From NCBI RefSeq assembly GCF_024362695.1, contig NC_065405.1, forward strand, positions 18,009,900-18,073,899: a stretch of 64,000 nucleotides of DNA, written 5' to 3'. Of this stretch, positions 39,651-50,681 are shown in pieces. A model generated the notes under the pieces. It saw only the letters and a program-made list of their open reading frames with translations. It had not been told where the DNA came from and made no database searches. The position numbers and the translations under genes are program-made. Each line of letters begins with the position of its first letter. Positions within the stretch are counted from its first letter, which is position 1. The DNA comes from Pectinophora gossypiella (Eukaryota > Arthropoda > Insecta > Lepidoptera > Gelechiidae).

Positions 39651-40489
39651 TCTTGACTTCTATAATGTGTCCCAGGTATATTTTCGTTAGAAGACAACTT
39701 CGTAGTTTTGTAGAGAATTGCTTGTCACCCATTTCACAAATGATACGGGCTACAGTCTCATCTAACAAAATGTGAGTTAAAACATTTACGAGCAGCATTC
39801 TTGTAAGTCAAGTGTCACATTAAAAGGACCTGCCAAGTTGGGAATGAAAAGAGTTTCGTTTAATAATAACTCGGTGTCGTGGCGCTGTGACGCCGCGGCC
39901 GCGGTCGCTGCCGGGATGTCTCGCTAGTTGCGAACCAACCCGCAAAACGAGGAAATGTGCACATATTTTATACGTAGAGTCACCGAAAATAGAAACCCAG
40001 ACATTTCTAAAACTTTTATGTAGAAAACGACTGCATAATTTACATTCTTCGCGACCCAAAGGAAGACACTAAAATATTTTTTTACACCGCTTCAGAATCA
40101 CGTCATAGAAAATGGAGGCGAAAAATACCGCAATACATTCGCCGACGGAAAATGGATATTGTAAAAGTTAGGAAAGTTAGCCGTCTCCGTAAACAGATAC
40201 CGAAATTGAAAATTGTTTATTTTAGTACTTCGTGCGAAATTTTGCGAAAATATGGCGGCTTTGTCGATTTACTTTAAGTTCTCTTATTATCTTTTTGCGA
40301 AATATCCTTTCAGAAAACAATTAAGTAAGGATTTGTTAATAATAGAACAAAAATATGAATTTATTGCATTATTAATCATTTTTTGAAACAATTTTAAGCT
40401 TTGTGCGAAATTGTTGAATGAAATAATTCTTCGAAATAGGTGCTTAGTAGAGTTTTGCTTTGTTATTTTAGAAACAACGTTATCTGCCA
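39651..40489. other. Unassigned stretch with a GC-rich patch
   Basis: 39870-39940 is GC-rich (GACGCCGCGGCCGCGGTCGC) with short ORFs on both strands. No splice sites or domain could be fitted. The rest is AT-rich. Confidence 0.3.
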
Positions 40490-40738
40490 ACCTGCAATAG
40501 AATCAGGGTTGTGAGACCAACAACCAACCTTATCAACCCTGGGCCCAGGGTTACAATTAAGCCGTCGTAAGCCCCTCAAATAGTAGACGGGAAGGACTGA
40601 AGATGAGGGAAGATGCAATGTCCTAACCAAACAAGGAAACAAATTTATTTTTGTGATTATGTCCTCACCGGGATTCGAACCCGGGCCCTCCGGATCGTGA
40701 GTGCAGTGCTGAATCACGGGCCATGGAAGTCGTTACAC
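40490..40738 (-). mobile_element. SINE-A with internal deletion
   Basis: The tail GGTTGTGAGACCAACAACC is followed by a deletion of the core region. The head is TTCGAACCCGGGCCCTCCGG to CCATGGAAGTCGTT. Confidence 0.8.
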
Positions 40739-41097
40739 GGACCACTACTGCTGTTGTACTTTGACAATTGTTAAACTTAAGGTTTCCGCTTAGGAACAGA
40801 ACACCTATAAAGTTGGAAATTTGCGGCCTTCTAAGAGGCTTACCAACTTTCCACTGTACCTGTGGAGCAGGTTGCGATCGTAGTGATGTACGAGCTGCGA
40901 TTAAAGGTTTCAGTGTAGTCGGTCCCATGGTAGAAGTTGTCGCACGCGAATACTATTAGAAAACATACGATGGGGTTTCACTGTCGTGTACGCTGCTCAA
41001 ACTGACTGCTCCATATTTGCCTGGCCAAGTAGTGCATATTGTTTGACATAATCATGCAAGTCCAGCTATGCTATTTACAAAAATAGTAAGGTGCCAG
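40739..41097. other. Unassigned stretch
   Basis: At 41027-41050 a scrap CTGGCCAAGTAGTGCATA may be LINE-P. Nothing else recognised. Confidence 0.3.
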
Positions 41098-41195
41098 GTG
41101 CCAAGGGCGCGTTAAGTAGTTGGTCCCGGCTACTTTTTGCCTAAGTATGTAGAACGTGCCACCAGGGTTGATGAAGTCGGTCATTGATCTTACAC
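41098..41195 (+). mobile_element. SINE-A tail remnant
   Basis: AAGGGCGCGTTAAGTAGTTG, then GTCCCGGCTACTTTTTGCC and CCACCAGGGTTGATGAAG: core and tail of SINE-A with a deletion, just upstream of a full copy. Confidence 0.6.
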
Positions 41196-41207
41196 TTTAC
41201 CTGACGA

Positions 41208-41512
41208 CCTCCATGGTCCAGTGGTTGAGCGTTGGGCACCGGAGGTCCCGGGTTCGAATCCCGGTAGGGATATACCATAAAAATTACTTTATTTTTTTTT
41301 GATTGATGATTGAATGATTTGATTGCCTGATTTACCTGATTGCCCGATAGTAAGATGATCCGTGCTTCCGTTAACACGTTGGTCCCAGTTACTACTTGCT
41401 GATGTAAGTGAGTAGTAGTTACATGAGCCATGTCAGGGGCCTTTGGCGGTTGAATAATAACCCTGACACCAGGGTTATCCACCTCAAAACCCACACGATA
41501 GAAGAAGAATTG
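41208..41512 (+). mobile_element. SINE-A, near full length
   Basis: The head GACGACCTCCATGGTCCAGT is followed by the B-box GGGTTCGAATCCCGGTAGGG, an expanded GATTGATGATTGAATGATTT stretch before the core, a core shortened by a few bases, and a tail ending ATAGAAGAAGAA. Confidence 0.9.
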
Positions 41513-41544
41513 ATCATACAAACAACAACCTATAATAACTGTAA

Positions 41545-41655
41545 CGATCTTTCAAATATAAGATCACTACTATTTCCCATTGGGGTAGGCAGATACTACG
41601 GAATTGCGCTTACGACGATTCTTATACGCGTCACCAACAGAGCCCTGATAAACAG
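41545..41655 (-). repeat. LINE 3' tail fragment
   Basis: CTACTATTTCCCATTGGGGT, then AGGCAGATACTACGGAATTG. On the minus strand this resembles the LINE-G1 style of 3' end but is a different subfamily. Confidence 0.5.
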
Positions 41656-41682
41656 ATACCAGTGACCTGTTAATCAAAACTT

Positions 41683-41989
41683 CATCATCATCATCATTAT
41701 CAGCCCATTAACGTCCCCACTGCTGGGGCACGGGCCTTCCCTATGGATGAATAGGGAGATCGGGCCTTAAACCATCACGCGGGCACAGTGCGGATTGATG
41801 GTTATAAACGACTGCTAATGCAGCCGGGACCAACGGCTTAACGTGCCTTCCGAAGCACGGAAGAGCTCGAGATGAAAACTTTTTTTTGTGGTCACCCATC
41901 CTATGACCGGCCTTTGCGAAAGTTGCTTAACTTCAATAATCGCAGACCAAGCGCGTTTACCGCTGCGCCACCGAGCTCCTCAAAACTTA
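41683..41989 (-). mobile_element. SINE-B, full length
   Basis: Tail CATCATCATCATTATCAGCC to head CGCTGCGCCACCGAGCTCC. All blocks are present, including the core at about 41835-41870. Confidence 0.92.
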
Positions 41990-42189
41990 CAAGGCCTGTA
42001 TTACAAGAAGTTTTCCTGTAAAATAAATTCACTATTACAAGGATGTGTTTATCAAAACTGCATGTTACAAGTGTCAATATTTATTTCACAAGTATATTTT
42101 ACAATCCCTCAACTTTTTTTGATAAACGTAATTTACACGTTTTTATGAGTAACTTGTAACTTGTGAACGTGTAGACTTGTAAGTTTTGA
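41990..42189. mobile_element. MITE-Z, 200 bp with TTACAAG repeats
   Basis: The ends TCAAAACTTACAAG and inverted CTTGTAAGTTTTGA are perfect over 14 bp. TTACAAG or its complement recurs about six times inside. It begins at the last base of the SINE-B head, so it inserted at the SINE edge. No ORF belongs to it. Confidence 0.75.
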
Positions 42190-42289
42190 TAAATATGGCA
42201 ATGATGAGGTAGCGTTTATACAGCTGCATACATTTTTTGTTTACCACGGTGTCCTAGTTTTATTTCTTCTGTGACGTAACTTATTGTTG

Positions 42290-42672
42290 GTTTGCGGGTT
42301 CGAATCTCGCTGGGGACATATCACAAAAATTACTTTGTCAGCCCTAACTTGGTTAGGAAATTGCAGGCTGATTACCCGATTGTCGGAAATTAAGATGATT
42401 CGTGCTTCGGAAGCGCGTTAAGCCGTTGGTCCGGGTTACTACTTATACATGTAAGTTAGTAATCGTTACATTGGCCATGTCAGGGGCCTTTGTCGGCTCA
42501 TTCATAACCCTGACACCAGGAGTTGATGAGGCTGGTATTCCACCTCATAACTATATCTACTACATAGATGAAAGTTCGTAGTCATTACGTGAGCCATGTC
42601 AGGGGCCTTAGGCAGATCGATAGTAACACTGAAACCAGGGTTGATGGGGTTCGTAATCACACTATAGAAGAA
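42290..42672 (+). mobile_element. SINE-A with duplicated tail
   Basis: The B-box part GCGGGTTCGAATCTCGCTGG is followed by body and core. The tail block GAGCCATGTCAGGGGCCTT then occurs twice (about 42472 and 42590), each followed by its own CACCAGG/ACCAGGGTTGATG. The end is ATAGAAGAAGAAG. Confidence 0.85.
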
Positions 42673-43267
42673 GAAGTTACAGGACATAGGTGTCCTAGAA
42701 AAATAGGTGACCCTAATTTATCACCATCTTCAAATGTTTCATCAGTCATCAAGAGACCCAAATTTTATATGAGGAGCCGTATGGTGACACATCACTACCC
42801 CATGGTGATATGTTGCTATTATGATGGACATGAACTCCAATAAAGTCCAATCCAATCCCTCAAAACATGACGTACAACTTTTTGATATTGTCTTTTTCCT
42901 GACCGGCATCGACGGGAATAAACCATAGGAATTATATAACAGAATAGTTTTATTTTCATTTTAAATCCGAAGTTGGAACGTTACCCGAACAAAGCGTAAC
43001 AATGCGCAATTTGTGCGAGTATGTTCACAGATTCATGGCAACATTTAATTTAGCTGTTGTTTGTGACAGTATTGTGAATGTTCGGTCATTACTGGAATGC
43101 CGTATTCCCGTATTTCCCGTAATTATACATTCCCGGACCGTCCGGGAATTGCAATCGCCCGTGGTGTTATGTAACTGTATAGTTATTGCTAGTTTGTTCT
43201 TTGTTGGACTGAATAAAGCAAAAACATAGTACACGTTCAGCTGCTTATCTATCCGGGCATGTTACAA
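42673..43267. other. Unassigned stretch
   Basis: Contains the near-perfect palindrome ATTCCCGGACCGTCCGGGAA at 43127-43146. Overlapping ORFs at 43002-43234 have no known domain. Confidence 0.35.
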
Positions 43268-43392
43268 GGGCCCTATCTCACTAGTGCCATGGTTGCGTCA
43301 GTAGTATAAAGAATACCTCACCTGGTTGCGCGACCAATTTGTTGCCGGAAACTTAATCCCGAGTAATATCCTGCTAAAGGCGCCACCATGTC
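43268..43392. repeat. Dispersed repeat H, copy 3
   Basis: AGGGCCCTATCTCACTAG, then TGCCATGGTTGCGTCAGTAG, ACCTCACCTGGTTGCGCGAC and GGCGCCACCATG. It parallels 27836-27965 and begins like 13450. Confidence 0.55.
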
Positions 43393-43394
43393 GA

Positions 43395-43875
43395 AGTTTA
43401 TTTTTTTTTTAATTAATTAAGATGGGTTTGCTCTTGACTTCGTTCTTCCACAAGAAGAAGAGATCGACGTTGGAACGAGCTTACCCAGAAAATGCCTATT
43501 CACCCGTGATTTAAAGGACCCCAGGTCATAAGAGTCAGGAAACACCGACGCCGGCAGCCTATTCCATTCCTTGGCTGTGCGCAGTGAGATATAGGCCCTT
43601 AAGGTCTAAATCGTAAAATAAGGAATAAAGAACGGCAACTCTTCCCTTCCCACCAGCGGCTGAGCTAAGTTCAGATTATAATGCACAAGACGACCTTTTA
43701 ATATACTATCGCGGAGCTTCGTCGTAAGGTTTGCGAATGAGTGCAGTGCAAAGCTGAAGTATGAACTATTTGCTCATACTTGTATGGCGCACTAGGCCCT
43801 TTCAACATCTTTCTTCTGTTCCGTGGTCGGAGGTGTACCTAAATACTAAGGTGTTGTGTTCTTTCTAACATTTTT
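43395..43875 (-). mobile_element. LINE-S C-terminal coding tail and 3' end, fused to SINE-A
   Basis: The minus strand reads LRTAKEWNRLPASVFPDSYD, then LGSFKSRVNRHFLGKLVP, near its C-terminus, followed by a TAA and an A-rich tail at 43400-43410. The R-T-A-K-E-W-N and V-F-P words are typical of the C-terminus of Jockey-like LINEs. Its 5' side is joined directly to SINE-A (43879-44203) in the same orientation, exactly as at 54145-54705. Confidence 0.85.
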
Positions 43876-43878
43876 GAT

Positions 43879-44203
43879 ATTCTTCTTCTTATCGTGTGGG
43901 CTGTGAGGTGGAATACCAGCCTCATCAACCCTGCTGTCAGGGTTATGATTGAGCCGTCAAAAGCCCCTGACATGGCTAATGTAACGATTACTCACTTACA
44001 TCAGTAAATAGTAACCGGGACCAATGGCGTAACGTGCCTTCATGGATCATCTTACCTTCGGAAAATCAGGTGATCAGCCTGTAATACCCTAACCAAACTA
44101 GGGATGACAAAGTGATTTTTGTGATATGTCCCCACCGGGATTCGAACCCGGGGCTTCCGGGTCGTGAGTCCAACGCTCAACCACTGGACCACAGAGGCCG
44201 TTA
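43879..44203 (-). mobile_element. SINE-A, full length, joined to LINE-S
   Basis: The head at 44203 (ACGGCCTCTGTGGTCCAGTG) is followed by the B-box GGGTTCGAATCCCGGTGGGG, a core with a short deletion, and the tail TTCTTCTTCTTATCGTGTGG at the left. It is the 5' part of a composite seen twice in the window. Confidence 0.9.
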
Positions 44204-44277
44204 GAGGCCGGGCGTTTTTGATATTGACGGCGATTAGCTGACCATCTATCACTACGGTTCACCATGGTTGGTACGGT

Positions 44278-44398
44278 TTTTTTTAATTAAGATGGGTTTG
44301 CCCTTGACTTCGTTTTTCCACAAGAAGAAGAGATCGACGTTGGAACGAGCTTACCCAGAAAATGCCTATTCATCCATGATTTAAAGGACCCCAGGTTG
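44278..44398 (-). mobile_element. LINE-S 3' end, second copy
   Basis: AATTAAGATGGGTTTGCCCT, GAAGAAGAGATCGACGTTGG and AACGAGCTTACCCAGAAAAT are nearly identical to 43415-43530. It is truncated earlier and has no SINE at its 5' side. Confidence 0.85.
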
Positions 44399-44449
44399 GT
44401 ATCCACCCTCGCAATCTACACGAAGGATCATATCCATATTATACTTCAA

Positions 44450-44520
44450 GTCGTATTCTGATGTCTTGTGGTTCTGCCCGCCCTTTGGGAGATGATTGGC
44501 ATGATTTTAAGTATGTATTC
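44450..44520 (+). repeat. LINE 3' tail fragment
   Basis: GTCTTGTGGTTCTGCCCGCC, then GATTTTAAGTATGTATTC. Same type as 38085-38162. Confidence 0.55.
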
Positions 44521-44889
44521 ATTCATAAAACGTAAACAGCCTTTATATCGCAGCCTTGTGCTGAGTACAGGCCTCCTCTCAGCATAATACGCGCGCGTTT
44601 CAAAATGATACATGAATTACTGTTTAACTAACGTACATTATTCCATAAAACTTGTTCGCTTTTGCTATATTGAGATATAAATCACTTTTATATTGTCCCG
44701 TGTTGGCGGTTTTGGTAGTCAAAAATGCACTTACGGAAGTAATTCTGCGTGGAAAAGTTGTATTAGATGTTATCGATTGCTCGGTAAGCAATTTGTGTAC
44801 GATAAGGAAGTAGAGAGGTGATGTCGAGGAATATTATGTGTGTTTTGTTAGGTATATTTATTTCAGCTGAGTGATATATGTATGATCTA
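44521..44889. other. Unassigned stretch
   Basis: A possible SINE-E tail scrap at 44560-44590 (GAGTACAGGCCTCCTCTCAG). Nothing else. Confidence 0.3.
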
Positions 44890-45155
44890 CTAGCGACCCG
44901 CCCCGGCTTCGCTCGGGTGCAATGCTGAGGAAAAAATGAAATTAATTACGACATCACATTAAAAACCTCAAAAAGAACAGTTTTTTTCTACTATTTAATG
45001 GAAGTTTTTATACATATAAACCTTCCTCTTAAATCACTCTATCTATTAAAAAAAACCGCATCAAAATCCGTTGCGTAGTTTTAAAGATTTAAGCGTACAT
45101 AGGGATATAGGGACAGATAAAGCGACTTTGTTGTATACTATGTAGTGATGATGAA
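44890..45155 (+). repeat. Arthropod dispersed repeat (CGACCCGCCCCGGCTTCGC type)
   Basis: CTAGCGACCCGCCCCGGCTT, then CGCTCGGGTGCAATGCTG, ATCAAAATCCGTTGCGTAGT and GATTTAAGCGTACATAGGG. I recognise this word order as a common dispersed repeat in insect genomes, from memory only. No coding capacity. Confidence 0.65.
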
Positions 45156-45546
45156 TACACCAATTGATAATTATAGTGAGTTTATGTTATTTTCTCCAAA
45201 TGACAAGCCAAAAGCCATAAAATCTTAAAATTTGGCATGGAAAGAAACGAAAATAACTATTTGTACTTTGTAACCACGTTCGTTTATGTATTCCGTAGCA
45301 ACTTTCATTAATGTAAGAGCTTGGCGAAATTTTTCACGATGGATAAAGTTATTTTCTTTTTGTTAGCGTTTCACAACTTAACCTGGGTACTGGAAGTTTT
45401 TATGATGGAAGTCGTTAGGGTTCAGTTTTATTGTTCGGTAAGTGGATAAGGCAAGGTTTCTTGGGAATCTGATACGTACTTTGGTCAGTGAGATGAGATA
45501 GGAAGGTACAAAGATTATGTTCCGTTTTCCTTTTTTGATTTCAGTC
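45156..45546. other. Unassigned stretch
   Basis: AT-rich, nothing recognised. Confidence 0.3.
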
Positions 45547-45842
45547 TCATCATCATCAGCCCATTAACGTCCCCACTGCTGGGGCACGGGCCTTCCCTAT
45601 GGATGGATAGGGAGATCGGACCTTAAACCACCACGCGGGCCCAGTGCGGATTCGTGGTTGTTAACGACTGCTAATGCAGCCGGGGCCAACGGCTTAACGT
45701 GCCTTCCAAAGCGCGGAGAAGCTCGAGATGAAAACTTTTTTTTTAGTGGTCACCCATCCTATGACCGGTCTTTGCAAAAGTTGCTTAACTTCAACAATCG
45801 CAGACCGAGCGCGTTTAACGTTGTGCCACCGAGCTCCTCCAA
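45547..45842 (-). mobile_element. SINE-B, full length
   Basis: Tail TCATCATCATCAGCCCATTA to head CGTTGTGCCACCGAGCTCC. The core is at about 45685-45720 (CCTTCCAAAGCGCGGA shows a few changes). Confidence 0.92.
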
Positions 45843-47449
45843 GATTTCAGTCTAACTAGTTGTTAATTAAGCTGGATATTTTTATCGGGGCTGGATATCG
45901 AGTGTTTTATTTAAGTAGTCACCTATTGTTGAACGAAAAGCAGTTCCCAAATGTGGCGCTGGGACTTGCTTAAGAAGAGGTTGACTATCAAGCATCTGTT
46001 GATGGATGCACGATGCACACGACAGTGTAGTACACTTCCTGCATCACGAATTTACCCAGTAGTAATACATTCTGAATAAGGGAACGAACGAACTACAACC
46101 GTCATTCAATATTTCCTTGCCATTACATACGCCTACCATGTAAAAGCAATCTGACAATCACGAAAAACCCACCGATGTAGCCACATATTAGGTACATAAA
46201 TATAATTATATAACATCTACTCTATTGCCCACAATAGCGCACACAAACTAAATAAATGACGATCAATAAATGTTTCATAAAAAAAATCACCTGCTACATA
46301 TCGTACTCAAAACAAGTATCAAAAAACTCATCCGTTTGCTAAATACGGCGGCGTAATTGACAAATTGGCTAAAATCAGCCGCTTCGCCCCGACTAAGCCA
46401 GTTTAACCTAAAAAGCTTAGCATAAGTCAAGTGACCAGGAACAGTGCAGTCCCGGTGCTCAAATGGAATGTCTAATGTGCTTGTCCCGGCTGAATTATTG
46501 GCGGAACGAACTAATGGACGCCTGTCCCGGAACTGTGTCCCGCCGTCTCACCGTCCCGCTCTGCCTTTGTCCCATTGGTCCCGCGGCGCCCGATGATTTG
46601 TATGCTGCCAAGTTTTTTAAATTGTCAATCCATTTATGTGAAAATGGTTGTTTAGGAAAGGTTTTTGGGAGTAATAAAATATGTTCGGGGACTGTCTGTT
46701 TACAAATATTTAAGGTATTAAATTTATTATAATTTTAGGGTTGATTTAATAAACGGCGACATAAGTATTTCTACATGAAAAAGTCAAGCTGCGTATTTTA
46801 CTTAATTTATTAAGGATTAAGACGATTATATTATAAATTTGACACTTGGTATTTTGAGAAAATTGAACTAAATCTACCATTGCCAGTTAGATTACGATCA
46901 AAGCAACGCCTTGGTCTAGGTTTTAGATCTTTTGGAGTCTTGGCGGCTCGCCAAGTAATTGAGAGAATATTTGCCCCGGTGATACTTGCTTCCCAAACTG
47001 CTGTGACTTGGTTGAACTTGTTCTGACTTGGAGGACAACTTTGTTCGCGCTAATCAGTATAATGTTCTCATCTGTTTAATTATTTAACCTATGGCAGGGT
47101 TTTCCGCAGTTTCTTCATGAATAAATCGAATGTCAGAGGCTGTGACTGCGTAATATTCACCTAAATTTACAAAATCTTTCTGAATTATGCTTCAGGTGTT
47201 GATAACCGTCCATTTAATGTGTAGAAGGTACTTTATGTACAAGTACTGCCTGACCGAATCGAAAATCTATCCAAGCAAAAAGGAACGCTATTTCTTTAAT
47301 CCCTTTGCCTATTTGAACTGAATACCGAATGACTTCACGCGTGTTACCGGCACGTCCTATGCCTGTCAACTAGACTTTACTTGGTCTTCTGTACCAGTCA
47401 CAATAATGGTTATGTAGTCAGTTGCCCCATATCAACTTTAAAACACATA
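45843..47449. other. Unassigned stretch with a GTCCCG cluster
   Basis: GTCCCG occurs six times and GTCCCA once between 46449 and 46583. An 89-codon plus ORF (46463-46732) covers it, but no domain is evident. The rest is AT-rich with no recognised repeat. Confidence 0.4.
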
Positions 47450-47712
47450 CATAAACACACGCCTATTTCCCACTGGGGTAAGCAAATACTATGGCATTCA
47501 ATTAGTTTCGATCCTCTGCTCTTGCTTCCTCCAAATTCATTAATCGTTTCATCATCCACGCACACCGGTTCAGTGTAAGATCTTACTTAACCTTTTCTAA
47601 GGACTTCTCAAATTTGGTCAATGCTCAGCTGGCAGCAAAGAGTCTTTCTAGGTATTTTTCTGCCAGCTCTACCACCAACCTTCGCTTTATATACCGCTTT
47701 CGTAATTTTAAT
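47450..47712 (-). mobile_element. LINE-G1 3' end and C-terminal coding tail
   Basis: The 3' end CACGCCTATTTCCCACTGGG is followed by CTTGCTTCCTCCAAATTCAT and TCTGCCAGCTCTACCACCAA. On the minus strand the coding tail is worn (AVYKAKVGGRAGRK-like). Confidence 0.8.
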
Positions 47713-48536
47713 AGCACACTACTATAATTTTATTCTTATGAAATATTATACCTCGTCAATATATTTCATTAAAATCCGTCCACTTCTTTCGTGACGAGGA
47801 GCATATTTTTAAACCTGGTAGTGTAAGGTGCCATTAGAAAAATGGTTAACATTTTCCATTATTTGAAATGCCTTTTCTTTACAATCCTTCATTCTGAGTA
47901 CGAAAAAAGGTTAACATGATCCATCATACTATTTACTTTATCCATTTAGTAATTGGATGAAACTAGAAAAATAAAACTAATAGAAATTCTTTCTCAGCAC
48001 GAACTGAAATGCTGAGATCAGACCCAATTACAAACTTACATGTTTCTTTCCAATTTAGCTCTGAAACAATTCTTTCTACTAGGTTTCAGGATCATTAATT
48101 TGCAGTCGCCCATTTACTAATGAGACTTTACTACTAAATACGTAACTCTATGTAGCTATTTTTACAATACAAGTTAACATCATAATCATCAGTTAGGTAC
48201 TTGTCATCGCGCCGGTATGTCATAAAAATCAACCAGATTTATAACCATATTATATGAAAAAAAAAAAAATGCAAATCCATTTTATCACATTTTATAAACT
48301 CAACAACTTTATGCTCTCTAATACTGGATCTGGTTGTAAAACCAACGTAACCTCGGAAGGATTTTCGGGATAGGTCACGCATCGCGACGCGACATTATAT
48401 CGCTAGTTTGCACAATTTTGATGTGTTAATGTTTTTATTTTGAGAAATAGAAATATTTTATTGCGACCATGTATTCGTACAAAATGTGGTGTTATAAAAA
48501 TACAAAAGTACTTAAGTATTACAGTATGCGCAACTT
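47713..48536. other. Unassigned stretch
   Basis: An A12 run at 48257-48268. Otherwise nothing recognised. Confidence 0.3.
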
Positions 48537-48700
48537 TTTTTTTACTTGACTTATTGTAGATTTGCCGCAGATGGCATTAACTACTTGGCCGGACAAATGG
48601 GGAGCGCTGAAGGCTCTCATCCGGTACAACGCTTAAGACAACAGGCCTGAGGGTGCCCAGTTGGGCGCAACATGCCTGAAGGTGCCTAGTTGGGTTAGTA
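48537..48700 (-). mobile_element. LINE-P 3' fragment
   Basis: It starts at a T-run, then GACTTATTGTAGATTTGCCG, GGCCGGACAAATGGGGAGCG and ACAGGCCTGAGGGTGCCCAG. The last part (TGCCTGAAGGTGCCTAGTTG) is a short tandem duplication. Confidence 0.85.
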
Positions 48701-49116
48701 TGCGGAACATTACGCGGTAAGGGCTCTGCAACTGGTAGAGAGGACAACATACTTAATTATTCAGTCAGTGATAAAATTTATAATATTTTATTCGGTTAAC
48801 TGTGATTTTATGTGTTAACAGTCCGCTGTATTTATCGAATCACGTAGATGCGTTAGGAAGCCAGGTAAATCATTGTCTGAGAATTGATTTAGCGTTTGAC
48901 TGGTGATTAATGTCGTAACGGGTCCCGGTGGAGACGCCATTACTGGATGCAGTTGTCAGGTGGCTTGTTTATTGCTCGGTGAAACGTCCTGTGGACAGTG
49001 GTTTATTGGCGCCCGGTGAGAGGATGCCCGTGTGCGGGGAACAACGAATGATAGTATTGATCATACACTTAGAACGTTTTCGCATTTAATTGATTAGGTA
49101 TGAAACATGAGAGTTT
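48701..49116. other. Unassigned stretch
   Basis: Nothing recognised. Confidence 0.3.
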
Positions 49117-49375
49117 AGCCGTGGTAGCCTAGTTGGTGGAACTGCCCCTCACTTTGAGGTCGCAGGTTCGAATCCAGCACAGGCATAAACCAATGATTGT
49201 GGGATATGTTTTCGAAATTAAGTTTGGATCATAAATGATTATCACGTGGACAGCGGTGAAGGAAAACATCCTTTGGCGGGTTGGAAGGTCAGACAGGCAG
49301 TCGCTTCTGTAAAAAACCAGACCTGTCAAATTGTCAGGTTAGGTAAGCGGACCCTGTGAAAAACGGGATAATGCT
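49117..49375 (+). mobile_element. SINE-D, near full length
   Basis: The tRNA-like head AGCCGTGGTAGCCTAGTTGG is followed by the B-box GCAGGTTCGAATCCAGCACA, ATTATCACGTGGACAGCGGT, GAAGGAAAACATCC, a shortened body, and the tail GACAGGCAGTCGCTTCTGTA to ACGGGATAATGCTAGGAAGA. Confidence 0.88.
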
Positions 49376-49529
49376 AGGAAGATGATGAAAATGCTCTCAT
49401 GTTCTGTACTTAGGTTGAAAGTCGAAAAGCCGAATGTCTCTTGAAAATCCAAACCCCATCGTGGAAATCTCAGCTGCAAGAGGTTAAAGATCTAGGACAT
49501 GGTTATACCGAAATAAAAATATTATTATC

Positions 49530-49645
49530 TCTGAAGATTTGACAGGTCCAGATTTTTACAGATGCGATGCCTGTGTTACCTTCCAACCTAAAGGGAGAAA
49601 CCGGCGTAAAGGAAAACACATTTTCCCGGGGATGTGGGTTTTCTT
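49530..49645 (-). mobile_element. SINE-D fragment, inverted relative to the previous copy
   Basis: CTGAAGATTTGACAGGTCCA, then TTTTTACAGATGCGATGCCT and CCTTCCAACCTAAAGGGAG. Tail and body only. Confidence 0.7.
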
Positions 49646-49802
49646 ACTATGTTTAAATTTCGGAGAACATACATTTTATAATTTATGTTTGGAGCCCCTG
49701 AATTGGTTTCGGTTCGTCCTGGTCCTGCAAACCTGCGAGTTCACGACGACAGTCAAGCTGTCATCCAGCTAAGACCATGGACAAAAAGTTTAATAATTAA
49801 TG

Positions 49803-50195
49803 TTTGATGTTTATTAAATAAATAAATAAAAATCGTTTATTTCGGACAAAGTCCATAGAATGTTAGTATACAAACGACTTATAAACTAGTGTTAGTAGGA
49901 CATTATTCGGGCGATCATAAATGCAAATTATAGGGTGTGAAGCTCCATCCACCTTTTTAGAAAGGGGGAGTCCTACCTATCACTTAACGTCTTCAGGATA
50001 CTGTTGGGGCTGGCTCGAGTCCGCGTGAGAAGCGACGCACAACGTTTCCGCATGATCGCCGCAAAACCATCTGTGTGGGCCTCAGCGAACATACCAGAGG
50101 CGCTGCAATATCGCGGCAACTTCAACAATATCCTGAAAGCGTTATTATACTGGACGCGCAGATCGCTGTATGCCCGACGCGTGTAATCCACCCAC
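49803..50195 (-). mobile_element. LINE-T reverse-transcriptase C-terminal fragment and 3' end
   Basis: The minus strand from 50191 reads MDYTRRAYSDLRVQYNNAFR, then ILLKLPRYCSASGMFAEAHT, then DGFAAIMRKRCASLLTRTRA, SPNSILKTLSD and a stop. N-A-F-R-x-L-L-x-L-P-R and S-A-S-x-M-F are words I know from lepidopteran LINE C-termini. The 3' end is an (AAAT)n tail at 49803-49830. About 70 intact codons suggest recent activity. Confidence 0.85.
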
Positions 50196-50681
50196 AGACT
50201 GCACGAAATGAAATGTCATGTATTGTCATGAAATGTAAAAAAATAAATAAAACGTATTTTATTTTGTTATTTAAAAAGAAATGCTATTCATTACCTTTAT
50301 CCTGCTAGGACACAGCGAAAATACGTCAAGTGGCTGATTAAACGCTGCGCATTCGAATACCGATTAATTGCTTCGGTAAATAGTTACCGGTATTTATATA
50401 CCGGTACGCGAAAGCCTACCGGTAAATGACGTGGCGGTGGAATAATAAATTTGAACTGGCAACAAGCAGATGAAACTCGTTTTAATTCGATACTACTCGT
50501 AGCGAGAGCAGTTCACCAGGTTACAACACAGGCGTTTAAATATGGAAATATTGTTTTTGGAAATTATTTGTACAATTTTAACCAAATGCCACGATATAAA
50601 GTTTCTACGTTACATCGTGGCGGTTATATTCGTATCTGGTGAAATGAAATATTCCTTTTGGAAGTATTGTTTACAACATAA
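50196..50681. other. Unassigned stretch with an ACCGGT hairpin
   Basis: TACCGGTAT (50385-50393) and ATACCGGTA (50398-50406) form a 9-bp stem with a 4-nt loop. Two more CCGG words follow nearby. No gene. Confidence 0.4.

Noticed and set aside
39880..39940. Possible GC-rich exon
   Set aside because: No frame with acceptor and donor and no domain could be fitted on either strand.
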